In this document: positions 23,337 to 30,355 of the stretch, piece after piece
Layout: each line of letters starts with the position of its first letter
Numbering within the stretch: the stretch's first letter is position 1
IMG/VR virus record: IMGVR_UViG_3300047548_001635
Coordinates: 1-33,685 of that record
Direction: 5' to 3' (one strand)
Length of the DNA stretch: 33,685 bases
DNA from: a virus
Position numbers and translations under genes: made by a program
The notes under the pieces: model-generated
What the model was told of the DNA's origin: nothing
The model's input: the letters and a program-made list of their open reading frames with translations, nothing else
Database searches by the model: none

Positions 23337-23894
23337 ATGACACAAAATCACCATACACCAATTCCTGTAGCACCTGCCAAACCGCCTGCGGATTCGGAAA
23401 CCTTCAATGGACCGCTCGGCGAATTAGATGCAGCGATCACTGATCATGAAACGCGCATTGGTGATCTGGAAGCTGCAGCAATACCACCATCAGGTAACCC
23501 CACTGAATACCTCGATGGTGAAGGCAATTACACGGTTCCTGCAGGGACGGGAGCAAGTGTCGATGGTCATGTGATACAGGATGAAGGCATTGACATGCCT
23601 CAGCGAGCCAAAATCAACTTTGTTGGCGCAGGTGTAACGGTCACGAATGAAGCGGGGGGAACTCAGGTCTCGATCCCTGGTGCGGTTGCAACCGGCGTGC
23701 AGTCTGTTGTGGCTGGCAATAATATTTCAGTTGACAATACAGACCCGGAAAACCCAATCGTCAGCGCAGCTGCCGTTCAATCGGTTGTGGCTGGCACGGG
23801 AATATCAGTCGATAACACTGACCCTGAAAACCCAGTAATCAACGCAGTGGGTGGCAGTGGGGCAGATGTTTTACAAGTTCAAATATTTTCATAA
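23337..23894 (+). CDS. Tail fibre protein with tandem repeats
   Basis: 185 residues. AAGGAG precedes the ATG. N-terminal Pro/Ala-rich segment (PIPVAPAKPPAD), a helix (LDAAITDHETRIGDLEAAA) of the trimerising kind, a GNPTEYLDGEGNYTVPAG linker common in phage fibres, then two consecutive 26-residue units (VQSVVAG-x-x-ISVDNTDPENP). No enzymatic motif. It follows the tail-tip gene and is probably an accessory fibre. Confidence 0.72.
   Translation: MTQNHHTPIPVAPAKPPADSETFNGPLGELDAAITDHETRIGDLEAAAIPPSGNPTEYLDGEGNYTVPAGTGASVDGHVIQDEGIDMPQRAKINFVGAGVTVTNEAGGTQVSIPGAVATGVQSVVAGNNISVDNTDPENPIVSAAAVQSVVAGTGISVDNTDPENPVINAVGGSGADVLQVQIFS
23697..23852 (+). repeat. Tandem 78-base repeat in fibre gene
   Basis: Two in-frame copies (23697-23774 and from 23775) encode VQSVVAGNNISVDNTDPENP and VQSVVAGTGISVDNTDPENP, differing by substitutions at the DNA level, many of them synonymous, so the duplication is old or under protein-level selection. 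Confidence 0.75.
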
Positions 23895-23903
23895 GGAGCT
23901 AAT

Positions 23904-24257
23904 ATGGCTACATTCGAAGCAGTAATTCCGTCCGGGTCAGTAAATGGCAAGCAAATCAAAATTGTCGCAACGGCTACACCAGGCACGTTGATACATACCG
24001 CTGTTAACAGCCTCACCCAAATGGACGAAGTTTGGATCTGGGTGACGAATAATCATACGTCTGCGGTTGATCTTACGATCGAATGGGGCGGAGTGGCATC
24101 GCCTGATGATCAGATTAAATTAAGTGTCCCCTCCAAGGCTGGGGATTACCTTGTCAAGGCTGGAGTACGCATTAATAACAACCTGGCAATTCGCGCGTTC
24201 GCCAGTGTTGCAAATGTGCTGTGCATTTCCGCGAACGTAAATCGCATTACCCCATAG
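23904..24257 (+). CDS. Small virion-type beta protein
   Basis: 117 residues. AAGGAG before the ATG. Beta-rich: G-x-x-VNGKQIKIVATATPGTLIHTA, DEVWIWVTNN, and LTIEWGG. This arrangement recurs in small phage structural proteins encoded among tail fibre genes, probably a fibre-tip or decoration protein. No His/Cys motif or signal peptide. The function is inferred only from neighbours. Confidence 0.62.
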   Translation: MATFEAVIPSGSVNGKQIKIVATATPGTLIHTAVNSLTQMDEVWIWVTNNHTSAVDLTIEWGGVASPDDQIKLSVPSKAGDYLVKAGVRINNNLAIRAFASVANVLCISANVNRITP

Positions 24258-24264
24258 GTGCATC

Positions 24265-25143
24265 ATGACACGTCAAGCAAAACGCGGTCGATTACGAAGC
24301 GGGATTGGACAGTTAGATACTGTTAATGGGCAAATAAGTCCATTTGATGTCGAGTATCTTGTTATCGCAGGCGGCGGTGGGGGAGGTGGTGCTGGAGGCT
24401 CAATTGGTGTTGGAGGAGGTGGTGGTGGTGGATATAAACCAGGGACTTTATCCGGTTTAGTGCCGTCCACAAATTATCCAGTTACTATAGGTGGAGGTGG
24501 TGCTGGAGGTACATCAAGCGCAAACGGATCAAACTCATCATTTTCAACAGTGACCGCTACTGGTGGTGGTCGAGGCGCACCCACATCAGGTGTAGTTGGT
24601 GGCAATGGCGGCTCTGGAGGTGGTGGTAGTTATTCATCTAGCCCAGGTACAGGCATTGGAGGTCAAGGCAATAATGGCGGTGCGGGAAACTTAGGTGGTG
24701 GTGGCGATGCCAGAGGTGGAGGCGGCGGTGGTGCAGGGGCTGTGGGAGGTAGTGCCTCTGGATCTGTTGCTGGTGCAGGTGGTGCTGGATCGGCATCATC
24801 TATTACGGGCTCTTCGGTTACTCGAGCTGGCGGTGGAGGCGGTCAGGGCGAAAGTGGAGGTGTAAACCAATCTGGTGCAGGTGGTGCTGGTGGCGGCGGT
24901 GCTGGGAATAAGGGGACTGCCACAGCAGGAAGCGCCAACACAGGTGGCGGTGGCGGTGGCGGCGGTGCTAGTGGTGGTGGTGGTTCAGGTGCAAATGGCG
25001 GCTCTGGAGTTGTGATCTTGAAGTATCCTGCTTCATACACCATCAATATTGGTGCTGGTTTGACCGGGTCCGAAGGTGCGCCATCCGGTGGTTATAAGGT
25101 AGCTACGATTACCGCAGGCACTGGCAACGTGAGTTGGAGTTAA
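24265..25143 (+). CDS. Glycine-rich adhesin-like tail protein
   Basis: 292 residues, with about half glycine between residues 35 and 250. It opens with a basic stretch and a conserved strand (FDVEYLVIAGGGGGGGAGG), then Gly/Ser/Ala repeats (YKPGTLSGLVPSTNYPVTIGG, SGGGGSYSS), and ends with GSGVVILKYP. The start V-x-YLVIAGGGGGG and end G-SGVVI-x-x-YP pattern is typical of phage glycine-rich domain proteins, which can form polyglycine-II bundles and bind receptors. It is probably the host-range determinant. Proline-rich open frames on the other strand are only its shadow. Confidence 0.75.
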   Translation: MTRQAKRGRLRSGIGQLDTVNGQISPFDVEYLVIAGGGGGGGAGGSIGVGGGGGGGYKPGTLSGLVPSTNYPVTIGGGGAGGTSSANGSNSSFSTVTATGGGRGAPTSGVVGGNGGSGGGGSYSSSPGTGIGGQGNNGGAGNLGGGGDARGGGGGGAGAVGGSASGSVAGAGGAGSASSITGSSVTRAGGGGGQGESGGVNQSGAGGAGGGGAGNKGTATAGSANTGGGGGGGGASGGGGSGANGGSGVVILKYPASYTINIGAGLTGSEGAPSGGYKVATITAGTGNVSWS

Positions 25144-25145
25144 TC

Positions 25146-25682
25146 ATGGCATATTATGCTTTTTTAGACGTCAATAATATTGTGACTGAGATCATCGTCG
25201 GAAAAGATGAGGGCGATGATGGCATCGATTGGGAGCAATGGTATGGAGATTTCCGCGGGCAGCCATGCAAGCGGACATCCTATAATACTAAAGGCGGAAA
25301 TCATCTTGAGGGTGGTGTTCCGTTTAGGAAGAATTTTGCTGGCATAGGTTATGTTTATGATCCTGTGCGGGATGCGTTCATTCCGCCCCAGCCTGCAGGC
25401 AATTATGTGCTCGACGATGATACATGCCTTTGGAAGCATGCACCCGAATTGGGGATTTTGGGTGGTGTCTCTCCAATCATCGCCGCTGATGGAATAGATT
25501 TTGTAACTGTATACGTAGTTGGCGCAACTCCGAATTCGACCCAAGAGATAACGGTTAATGCTGAACCATTCTCAATCAATATAGGAGTTGATGGGTATGG
25601 CGAATTTGAACTATCCAGCGATGCATCTGGTTTGTTATTGGTTGAGTGGGGCGAGTTCAGTTTGGAGGTAGCTGCGCTATGA
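25146..25682 (+). CDS. Conserved tail-region phage protein (YNTxGGxH type)
   Basis: 178 residues. The first about 100 residues match a family common beside phage fibre genes: MAYYAFLDVNNIVTEIIVG, then TSYNTKGGNHLEGG, FRKNFAGIGYVYD, RDAFIPPQP and DDDTCLWK. The remaining part is a small Ig-like or beta module (IDFVTVYVVGATPN, EFELSSDASGLLL). Start at 25146 is set by GGAG 6 bases upstream. The role in the virion or as assembly factor is unknown. It overlaps the next gene by 4 bases. Confidence 0.7.
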   Translation: MAYYAFLDVNNIVTEIIVGKDEGDDGIDWEQWYGDFRGQPCKRTSYNTKGGNHLEGGVPFRKNFAGIGYVYDPVRDAFIPPQPAGNYVLDDDTCLWKHAPELGILGGVSPIIAADGIDFVTVYVVGATPNSTQEITVNAEPFSINIGVDGYGEFELSSDASGLLLVEWGEFSLEVAAL

Positions 25683-25873
25683 TCATTAAACAAGGCAAGC
25701 GGATCAAATTCTCAAATCCTGAGAAGTCCATTAAGAAGGAAGAATTAATAGCTGAAACTGCGAAACATAAGGGCAAGGGGATTCCCAGTCTGACAAAAAA
25801 ACAGCTTGAGGATGCTCTAAGGGCTGCGTTGAAGTTGCTGGATATGGTCAATGACCAAGATGTGATCAATTAA
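25679..25873 (+). CDS. Small lysine-rich phage protein
   Basis: 64 residues, strongly basic N-terminus (MIIKQGKRIKFSNPEKSIKKEEL) followed by a helix-hairpin-type segment (KGKGIPSLTKKQLEDALRAALKLLDM). It begins by ATGA overlap and is the last gene of the late operon, ending inside the bidirectional terminator. No known family. Confidence 0.58.
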   Translation: MIIKQGKRIKFSNPEKSIKKEELIAETAKHKGKGIPSLTKKQLEDALRAALKLLDMVNDQDVIN

Positions 25874-25912
25874 AATAAAAAGACCGTCGAAATCGACGGT
25901 CTTTTTATTTTA
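25871..25912. terminator. Perfect 20-bp bidirectional terminator
   Basis: Bases 25871-25890 are exactly complementary to 25893-25912 with a 2-base loop AA. The GC-rich core GACCGTCGA is flanked by A and T runs on both sides, so it works for the late genes (plus) and the integrase (minus). Both genes' stop codons lie inside the stem. Confidence 0.92.
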
Positions 25913-27557
25913 CGGGTAGAGGATTGCCTGGATTTTGGATCAGATATTCGATTTGCAGACTGTGTCTATAGATAGGTGCCCCCACAGGGGCATGTAATGT
26001 AAGCACAGTAGGGCTATTATACGTCAGTTCTTTTTTTTTATCAAAGTAGAGATCTACTTTCATGACCAGCTGCCTGCCGTGGCGATCGGCGAGGATCTGG
26101 TAGACGAGGCTGAGAAGGGTTTGACGGACGTGGACGGGGTCGTTGGAGTGTAGATTGGCGATGATGCGCTCTGCTGCACCACGTGCTTCAGCGTGAGTTG
26201 GGATTTTGATGGGTTCGGTCTTTTGGCTTTCAAGCTCGAGGATCTTGGCGGTGAGCTCGGCGTCTTGGGCTTCGAGGTTCTTTAGCTTTTTGAGAAGGGT
26301 GGCGGAGCCGCCCAGTTCGGCGATGGCATTGGCAGTGTTGGACAAGGCTTTTCGGACGGTGGCAAGCTCGGCACGATGGGAGGCGATGGCTTTATCCGCT
26401 GTGGCATTGTAGTCTGCCTGGTTAGATGCGAATTGGGTAAAGAGATTCACCAGGTTATTTTCATCCCTTAAGAAGCCTTCGATTCTTTTGATGACGAGTT
26501 TTTCTGCCAAGGCTGCGGGGATGGGTTTGGCGGTGCATTCCATTGCCTGTTTGGAATTGTTGCAACGATAGCGGCGATAGTCGGAGCCGGATTTCTGACG
26601 TGAGGTGAGACCGTTCATGGCTCCCCCACAGCGGGCACATTTGATTATGCCGGAGAGTGCGTAGGTGGCGTTGACGCGGCGGGGATGATACAGGTCGCTT
26701 TTCGTGCTGGAGCGTTTGGCGTAGGCGGCAATGATGGCTTGGACTTTATCCCAGGTGTCGCGGGGCACGATGGGCTTGCAGTAATCTTCAACGACGAGAT
26801 CGCCAAACTTCAGGATGCCGATATAGATAACGTTTTGAAAGAAGGAGGTGTACCCGCTTTGGCGGCTATAGAGATGGGTGGCGCGGTGGATCTGTGCCAG
26901 GGATTTGCCCTCGGCTTTCATCATGAAGGCTTTGAGGATGCGGTGTTCGTAGCGTGGATCTGGGTCCCAGCGGTGGGCGGTGTGCTCTACACCTTGTTCT
27001 GATACGACGGTGATCGGATTGCGCTTGATGCCCTTGGGCGGTGTGCCAGGCACGGCACCTTGTTTGACGAGATGACGCAGACCGCGCCAGGCACCCATGC
27101 TTGCCTCTTCAGCTTTTTGTTGGTTCGAGGTATCGATGAGAGTCTCGATGACGGGAGCGAATTTTCCTTCAGGTATTTTGTCGGTGAGGGAATGAATGAT
27201 GATGCCACGGCTTCGAAGCGTGGATTTATAGAATTGGGCATCGTAGGGACCGCCGCGGCTGAAGCGGGCGTGATTCCAGATCAGTAATCCCTTGGGGCGC
27301 AGCGCTTTGGATGCGCTGAGGGACATCATGTATTCAAATTCATTGCGTTTGTTGACCGTGGTGCCTGATTTGTGGACGTCTTCGAAGGGCGGTTGGATGA
27401 GGACAAGCCCCCATTTGGTGCAGTATTCTTCGATGATGTGGCGTTGTTGTTCAACGGATCGATCCTGGGTGGGTCCGCCTGAATCGCGCAGGTACGCCCA
27501 GACGGTGGAGCCTGGGGGAAGTGTGGAGGGAGGCGGTTCGAGGCGAAGGTCGGACAT
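25905..27557 (-). CDS. Large serine recombinase (integrase)
   Basis: 550 residues. Catalytic resolvase-like domain with the active serine at S26 in AYLRDSGG and further R98/R101 in NHARFSRGG. Recombinase domain around 170-300, zinc ribbon C307-x2-C310 ... C332, C341 (CARCGGAM, YRCNNSKQAMEC), and a coiled coil at about 385-445. Such enzymes insert phage DNA at a host attB without host factors. The usual first residues YxRVS are altered to YLRDS. It is transcribed opposite to the late genes and is the last gene of the lysogeny operon. The window holds a second, tyrosine-type recombinase. Confidence 0.92.
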   Translation of the reverse strand: MSDLRLEPPPSTLPPGSTVWAYLRDSGGPTQDRSVEQQRHIIEEYCTKWGLVLIQPPFEDVHKSGTTVNKRNEFEYMMSLSASKALRPKGLLIWNHARFSRGGPYDAQFYKSTLRSRGIIIHSLTDKIPEGKFAPVIETLIDTSNQQKAEEASMGAWRGLRHLVKQGAVPGTPPKGIKRNPITVVSEQGVEHTAHRWDPDPRYEHRILKAFMMKAEGKSLAQIHRATHLYSRQSGYTSFFQNVIYIGILKFGDLVVEDYCKPIVPRDTWDKVQAIIAAYAKRSSTKSDLYHPRRVNATYALSGIIKCARCGGAMNGLTSRQKSGSDYRRYRCNNSKQAMECTAKPIPAALAEKLVIKRIEGFLRDENNLVNLFTQFASNQADYNATADKAIASHRAELATVRKALSNTANAIAELGGSATLLKKLKNLEAQDAELTAKILELESQKTEPIKIPTHAEARGAAERIIANLHSNDPVHVRQTLLSLVYQILADRHGRQLVMKVDLYFDKKKELTYNSPTVLTLHAPVGAPIYRHSLQIEYLIQNPGNPLPVK

Positions 27558-27579
27558 GGTGTTAAATGCGATTTACAAA

Positions 27580-28149
27580 TTAAGGCTTTGCAGATTGCAA
27601 TTCAGAAGCAGCCTTTTCAAGTAACAGATTGATATTATCGATATTTTTTTGTGCTGCTGAAAGAGCCGATTGATCTTGATTATCGAGTACCAAATTGTAG
27701 TTTTGACCAAGTAATATCATTTCCTGATTGATTTCATTGATGGTCTTGTGAAAAGTTTCGTATTCAGTTGGCACACCATTCATTGAAGACATTTCAGAAA
27801 CGCGCGTTTCTAAATTGAATATGATGGATTGGGTTTTGAAATAGAAATCGTTATTGTTGGCTATTGCTATATCTTCAATAAGCTGATTGTTTTGAATAAG
27901 AAAATCAGTCCATGTTTCTTTAAATACATCAAAACGGGTGGATACAACTAATGGGTAATCTTGAGAGCCTATTGATGGTGTTTCGGTATTAATTGGCAGC
28001 TCAGTTGGAATCTGAGATGGCGCACTGGTTGGAATAAGCCCAAATTTGTTTATGACTGAACTTGTAACAAGGCAAAATATACAAAAGCCAATTAAGCCAG
28101 CAATGAAAATTCCAACTATAAGCAATCTATTTTTTGTCTGTTTATTCAA
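27580..28149 (-). CDS. Membrane-anchored helical protein, unknown
   Basis: 189 residues. One N-terminal membrane span (about 9-31, LLIVGIFIAGLIGFCIFCLV), then a Ser/Thr/Pro-rich stretch (PTSAPSQIPTELPINTETPS) and a long helical outer domain rich in Asn/Gln (about 65-185). Topology suggests a cell-surface facing protein or one in the periplasm. The gene is clearly AT-rich compared with the integrase. It starts 1 base after the previous gene. No family recognised. On the lysogenic operon, so expression from the prophage is likely. Confidence 0.7.
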   Translation of the reverse strand: MNKQTKNRLLIVGIFIAGLIGFCIFCLVTSSVINKFGLIPTSAPSQIPTELPINTETPSIGSQDYPLVVSTRFDVFKETWTDFLIQNNQLIEDIAIANNNDFYFKTQSIIFNLETRVSEMSSMNGVPTEYETFHKTINEINQEMILLGQNYNLVLDNQDQSALSAAQKNIDNINLLLEKAASELQSAKP

Positions 28150-28150
28150 T

Positions 28151-28333
28151 TTATTTTCCCTTTCCTTTGATGCGTTCTGGATCAGTGGCGATGTAAAACC
28201 CTATTGGGGCGACGAAACATAGAAGATAAACATATTCCCAATCGTTGAGGATTTGTTGGGGAATAAATATGAAAATAAAGGCTACGATGGCGGCGACTGT
28301 GAGGACATGCTTTTCACGCCTGGTCAGTATCAT
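28151..28333 (-). CDS. Small two-span membrane protein, unknown
   Basis: 60 residues with two hydrophobic segments (VLTVAAIVAFIFIFIP and YVYLLCFVAPIGFYIA) and charged ends (LTRREKH, RIKGKGK). ATG at 28333 overlaps the stop of the upstream gene as ATGA, so I prefer it to an in-frame ATG at 28351. Function unknown; sits between two other membrane-protein genes of the lysogenic operon. Confidence 0.62.
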   Translation of the reverse strand: MILTRREKHVLTVAAIVAFIFIFIPQQILNDWEYVYLLCFVAPIGFYIATDPERIKGKGK

Positions 28334-28653
28334 CGGCGCACCTTTATCCATTTGATGTTGCGAGGACGGATGATCATCAGCACGAGAGCTGCACACATGA
28401 AAGCGGTGCTGAGGACAGCAATCATCTTAATGGGATGATCTGGGAAGTTTCGAATGGCAAGATTGTAGGCGGCAAAAAATGCCGCAGGCGGAAATAACCA
28501 TAGATCTACACGATGCAAAACTTGTAACGCAATTTTTTCAATGGAAGGGTAAATAATTGCGAGAAAGAGCCGTAATGCAATGTATAGTTTTATATCTATG
28601 GGAGCACGTTCCCATTCATTTTGATTTGGTGGAGGTGTTTTCCTGTAATTCAT
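28330..28653 (-). CDS. Membrane protein, unknown
   Basis: 107 residues. Soluble, proline-rich N-terminus (NYRKTPPPNQNEWERAP), then three hydrophobic stretches (YIALRLFLAIIYP, WLFPPAAFFAAYNLAI, MIAVLSTAFMCAALVLMII) and a basic end (RNIKWIKVRR). The ATG at 28653 is chosen because longer frames run deep into the repressor gene. It overlaps that gene by 38 bases. No family recognised; probably made together with the repressor in lysogens. Confidence 0.62.
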   Translation of the reverse strand: MNYRKTPPPNQNEWERAPIDIKLYIALRLFLAIIYPSIEKIALQVLHRVDLWLFPPAAFFAAYNLAIRNFPDHPIKMIAVLSTAFMCAALVLMIIRPRNIKWIKVRR

Positions 28654-29038
28654 CTGGTAAGGGGTCAGTTGTATATTTTGATAGTAGTTTTGCCAGTTCG
28701 ATCTGAAGTTTCTTTGGAGCCTTATCCCAATTGCGAAGGACAAATATCCGAAGTGGATTGATGGGGTCAATATCTAATACTTCGTAGACTATTTTTCCTA
28801 ATTTCTCAGCCAAGACCAAAATATAAAGTTCATCTTTAGGGGCATATCTTCCTTTAACCCAATCACTGATTAACTGCTGTTTGAAGGTCACTCCATATTT
28901 ATTGTCAGATAACCATCTGGCAAAGGCAGAAAAATTCGACCTCTGATTGGGCTGTGCTTTTTCCCACTCGATGAAGGCTGTGAAGATAAATTCCTTGAAC
29001 GGATTTGCTGGGGGATCAGATTTTGCCATTTCACTCAT
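28616..29038 (-). CDS. HTH repressor (CI-like role)
   Basis: 140 residues from the ATG at 29038. The middle has an Xre-type helix-turn-helix: FSAFARWLSDN, then FKQQLISDWVKGRYAPKDE (about 50-75), followed by a helix and a longer C-terminal region with KAPKKLQIELAKLLSKY. There is no visible LexA-type Ser/Lys peptidase domain, so it may not self-cleave on DNA damage. A GTG at 29065 is in frame but lies inside the operator and is rejected. It is divergent from the Cro-like gene and the natural ligand for the inverted operators at 29056 and 29098. Confidence 0.7.
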   Translation of the reverse strand: MSEMAKSDPPANPFKEFIFTAFIEWEKAQPNQRSNFSAFARWLSDNKYGVTFKQQLISDWVKGRYAPKDELYILVLAEKLGKIVYEVLDIDPINPLRIFVLRNWDKAPKKLQIELAKLLSKYTTDPLPDELQENTSTKSK

Positions 29039-29055
29039 TTTATAACAAAAGAGAC

Positions 29056-29109
29056 TGTGTAACACGGGATTGACAAATTCACAACACTATGTATAATCCG
29101 TGTTACACA
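29056..29109. promoter_or_regulatory. Paired inverted operators
   Basis: TGTGTAACACGG (29056-29067) and its exact reverse complement CCGTGTTACACA (29098-29109) flank the promoter. Each contains its own palindrome GTGT-A/T-ACAC. The centres are 42 bases apart, about four helical turns, so two bound dimers would face the same side of the DNA. Repressor and Cro-like protein are the probable ligands. Confidence 0.8.
29070..29097 (+). promoter_or_regulatory. Rightward early promoter
   Basis: TTGACA (29070-29075), 16 bases and TATAAT (29092-29097), both perfect. One operator ends 2 bases before the -35 and the other begins right after the -10, so binding would block the RNA polymerase. A clear leftward promoter for the repressor is not seen; a weak TTGTGA/TACACA pair exists on the minus strand. 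Confidence 0.82.
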
Positions 29110-29144
29110 TTTTCACGCTATAACGTAAATACAAGGACAACGTA

Positions 29145-29447
29145 ATGAAAACGCCCGATGTAACCAAAAATTATAGAAATTCATTGAACCTTTCCCTGCG
29201 TGGTTTTGCTGACGCAATCAATGAAAAATTGATCAACACAAATGTTAGTCATGCAACCGTTGCGAGATGGGAGGATGAGGAAAAGCCAAGAGAGCCCGAT
29301 TTACGCCTTCTATTCGAATGCATTGCCACCTACCCCAATAGTTGGATTGCTTCGTGGGCAATTGAGATCATTTCTGCCATGTATCCAGACCTAGTTCAAA
29401 GTGGCGTGATCGCCTTCAACCTTCGTAAAGTTGCACAACCCCAGTAG
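29145..29447 (+). CDS. HTH protein, Cro/anti-repressor-like
   Basis: 100 residues. AAGGA lies 6 bases before the ATG. Xre-like HTH: LSLRGFADAINEKL, then VSHATVARWEDEEKPREPD (about 15-55), followed by a helical C-terminus with many Trp/Ile (YPNSWIASWAIEIISAMYP). First gene after the operator-controlled promoter and divergent from the repressor, so a Cro-like role is likely. It could also be a second repressor or an excision regulator. Confidence 0.72.
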   Translation: MKTPDVTKNYRNSLNLSLRGFADAINEKLINTNVSHATVARWEDEEKPREPDLRLLFECIATYPNSWIASWAIEIISAMYPDLVQSGVIAFNLRKVAQPQ

Positions 29448-29454
29448 GTGACGA

Positions 29455-29691
29455 ATGGAAGTCACCACTGGGACGATCGGAGAAGGTCGAAGCCAGTGGA
29501 CCTATGAAGTGACGGTCGAATTCGTGCAGGTGCCAGATGATAAGCGAGACGCGTATTGGGCAACGCTGGCATGGCTTGCGGATGAGATCTTGAAAGAACT
29601 GAGCGCAGAGTCGGGACGGGCGACACCACGCTCAGTTGAACGGGAGACCGAGGCGATGGTCTCTGAAGAGATTTTAGACCCGAGTTTTTGA
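29455..29691 (+). CDS. Small acidic protein, unknown
   Basis: 78 residues. The first half is beta-rich (VTTGTIGEGRSQWTYEVTVEFVQVPDD), the second a helix (YWATLAWLADEILKEL) with an acidic end. It starts 7 bases after the Cro-like gene's stop, so it is probably in the same early transcript. No known domain. Confidence 0.55.
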   Translation: MEVTTGTIGEGRSQWTYEVTVEFVQVPDDKRDAYWATLAWLADEILKELSAESGRATPRSVERETEAMVSEEILDPSF

Positions 29692-29995
29692 TTTGTGGGA
29701 TTTTTCGTTGAACGAGTTTTGAACGTGAATCACGAGGCGATGGCTTCGTTGTTCGGAAGGCGTGATGCTGCCGGAGGCGGCGTTTATCGGTAGGCAGGTT
29801 CGAGTCCTGGTCGCGCCAATAGGCGGGTGGTTCCCGCCGAAGAGAGCAGGCAAGTTCGTTCTCTCCTCCTTTTGTGATGGTGTGCTTTTTGGTCCGCGTT
29901 TCACACGTTTGATCAGGATGCACACCAGAGCAAGGGAAACCAATCGATAGTGATCAACAGTCCCTTACCAGGGACGCAACCAGAAGGAGATAACC
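29692..29995 (+). other. Non-coding stretch with hairpins
   Basis: About 300 bases without a credible gene. It contains the tRNA-like piece, then GGCGGG/CCCGCC (29823-29839, loop TGGTT), GAGAG/CTCTC around 29843-29868 followed by CTCCTTTTG (a weak terminator), and GTCCCT-TACC-AGGGAC (29960-29975) just before the AGAAGGAGA ribosome site of the next gene. Peptides read here in any frame look like products of tRNA-like sequence. Confidence 0.5.
29759..29818 (+). tRNA. tRNA-like remnant, D-arm missing (possible attachment core)
   Basis: GGCGTGA (29759-29765) pairs in all 7 positions (one G-U) with TCGCGCC (29811-29817), followed by A. A T-arm with the invariant GGTTCGAGTCC (29797-29807) has 4 of 5 stem pairs, and CTGCC/GGCAG can pair in between. 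At 60 bases it is too short for a normal tRNA; no D-arm fits. An alternative start near 29736 gives a longer fold but a poor acceptor stem. It may be a decayed tRNA, a mimic, or the tRNA 3' end carried as attP for the downstream tyrosine recombinase. Confidence 0.4.
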
Positions 29996-30346
29996 ATGTC
30001 ATATAGGCTAAAGATCGTAACGGGTGATAAGAACCTGGACGCAAGCGAAATTGAAAATGCCGCACGAATAAATCGTGAGCGGCGCAATGAGATGGAATAT
30101 TTGCGCACTCACCATGATGATGAGAGTGCGCTTAAGCGATGGATCTGGAAACGGATCCCTAAAATTTTGGAAACTGTCTTTTTCATGGCAGTTGTTGGCA
30201 TTGTGATTTTGATAGCACGTTCTATGCAGTACGCAAGCACCGTGCGGACACTAGACGCTGAAGATTACGCGATCGGTATTTTGGGCGGAGCCATATGTGT
30301 TGGCATTTTAGGCATGTTCCTTTGGCTGCCGTTCAACAACAAATAG
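29996..30346 (+). CDS. Membrane protein, unknown
   Basis: 116 residues. AAGGAGA precedes the ATG. A charged N-terminal half (ENAARINRERRNEMEYLRTHH) is followed by two membrane spans (ILETVFFMAVVGIVILIA and YAIGILGGAICVGILGMFLWL). No family recognised. It sits in the early region, after the tRNA-like piece and before the recombinase. Confidence 0.65.
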   Translation: MSYRLKIVTGDKNLDASEIENAARINRERRNEMEYLRTHHDDESALKRWIWKRIPKILETVFFMAVVGIVILIARSMQYASTVRTLDAEDYAIGILGGAICVGILGMFLWLPFNNK

Positions 30347-30355
30347 GAGAACACC

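Noticed and set aside
24273-24470. Proline-rich open frame on the minus strand opposite the glycine-rich gene
   Set aside because: It is the mirror of the GGT/GGC glycine codons, has no ribosome site, and runs against the late operon.
24360-25000. Possible CRISPR or other spaced repeat array in the glycine-rich region
   Set aside because: Repetition is codon-level glycine repetition with no constant repeat or spacer lengths; no array or cas gene is present.
24843-25046. Second proline-rich minus-strand frame in the glycine-rich gene
   Set aside because: Same cause: antisense of glycine repeats; no independent signal.
28616-29065. Repressor start at the GTG at 29065
   Set aside because: That codon lies within the operator; the ATG at 29038 is just downstream of the operator and fits better.
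29462-29923. 153-codon minus-strand frame over the tRNA-like stretch
   Set aside because: Its peptide (WRDQDSNL type) is the typical false product of tRNA-like DNA and overlaps a coupled plus-strand gene.
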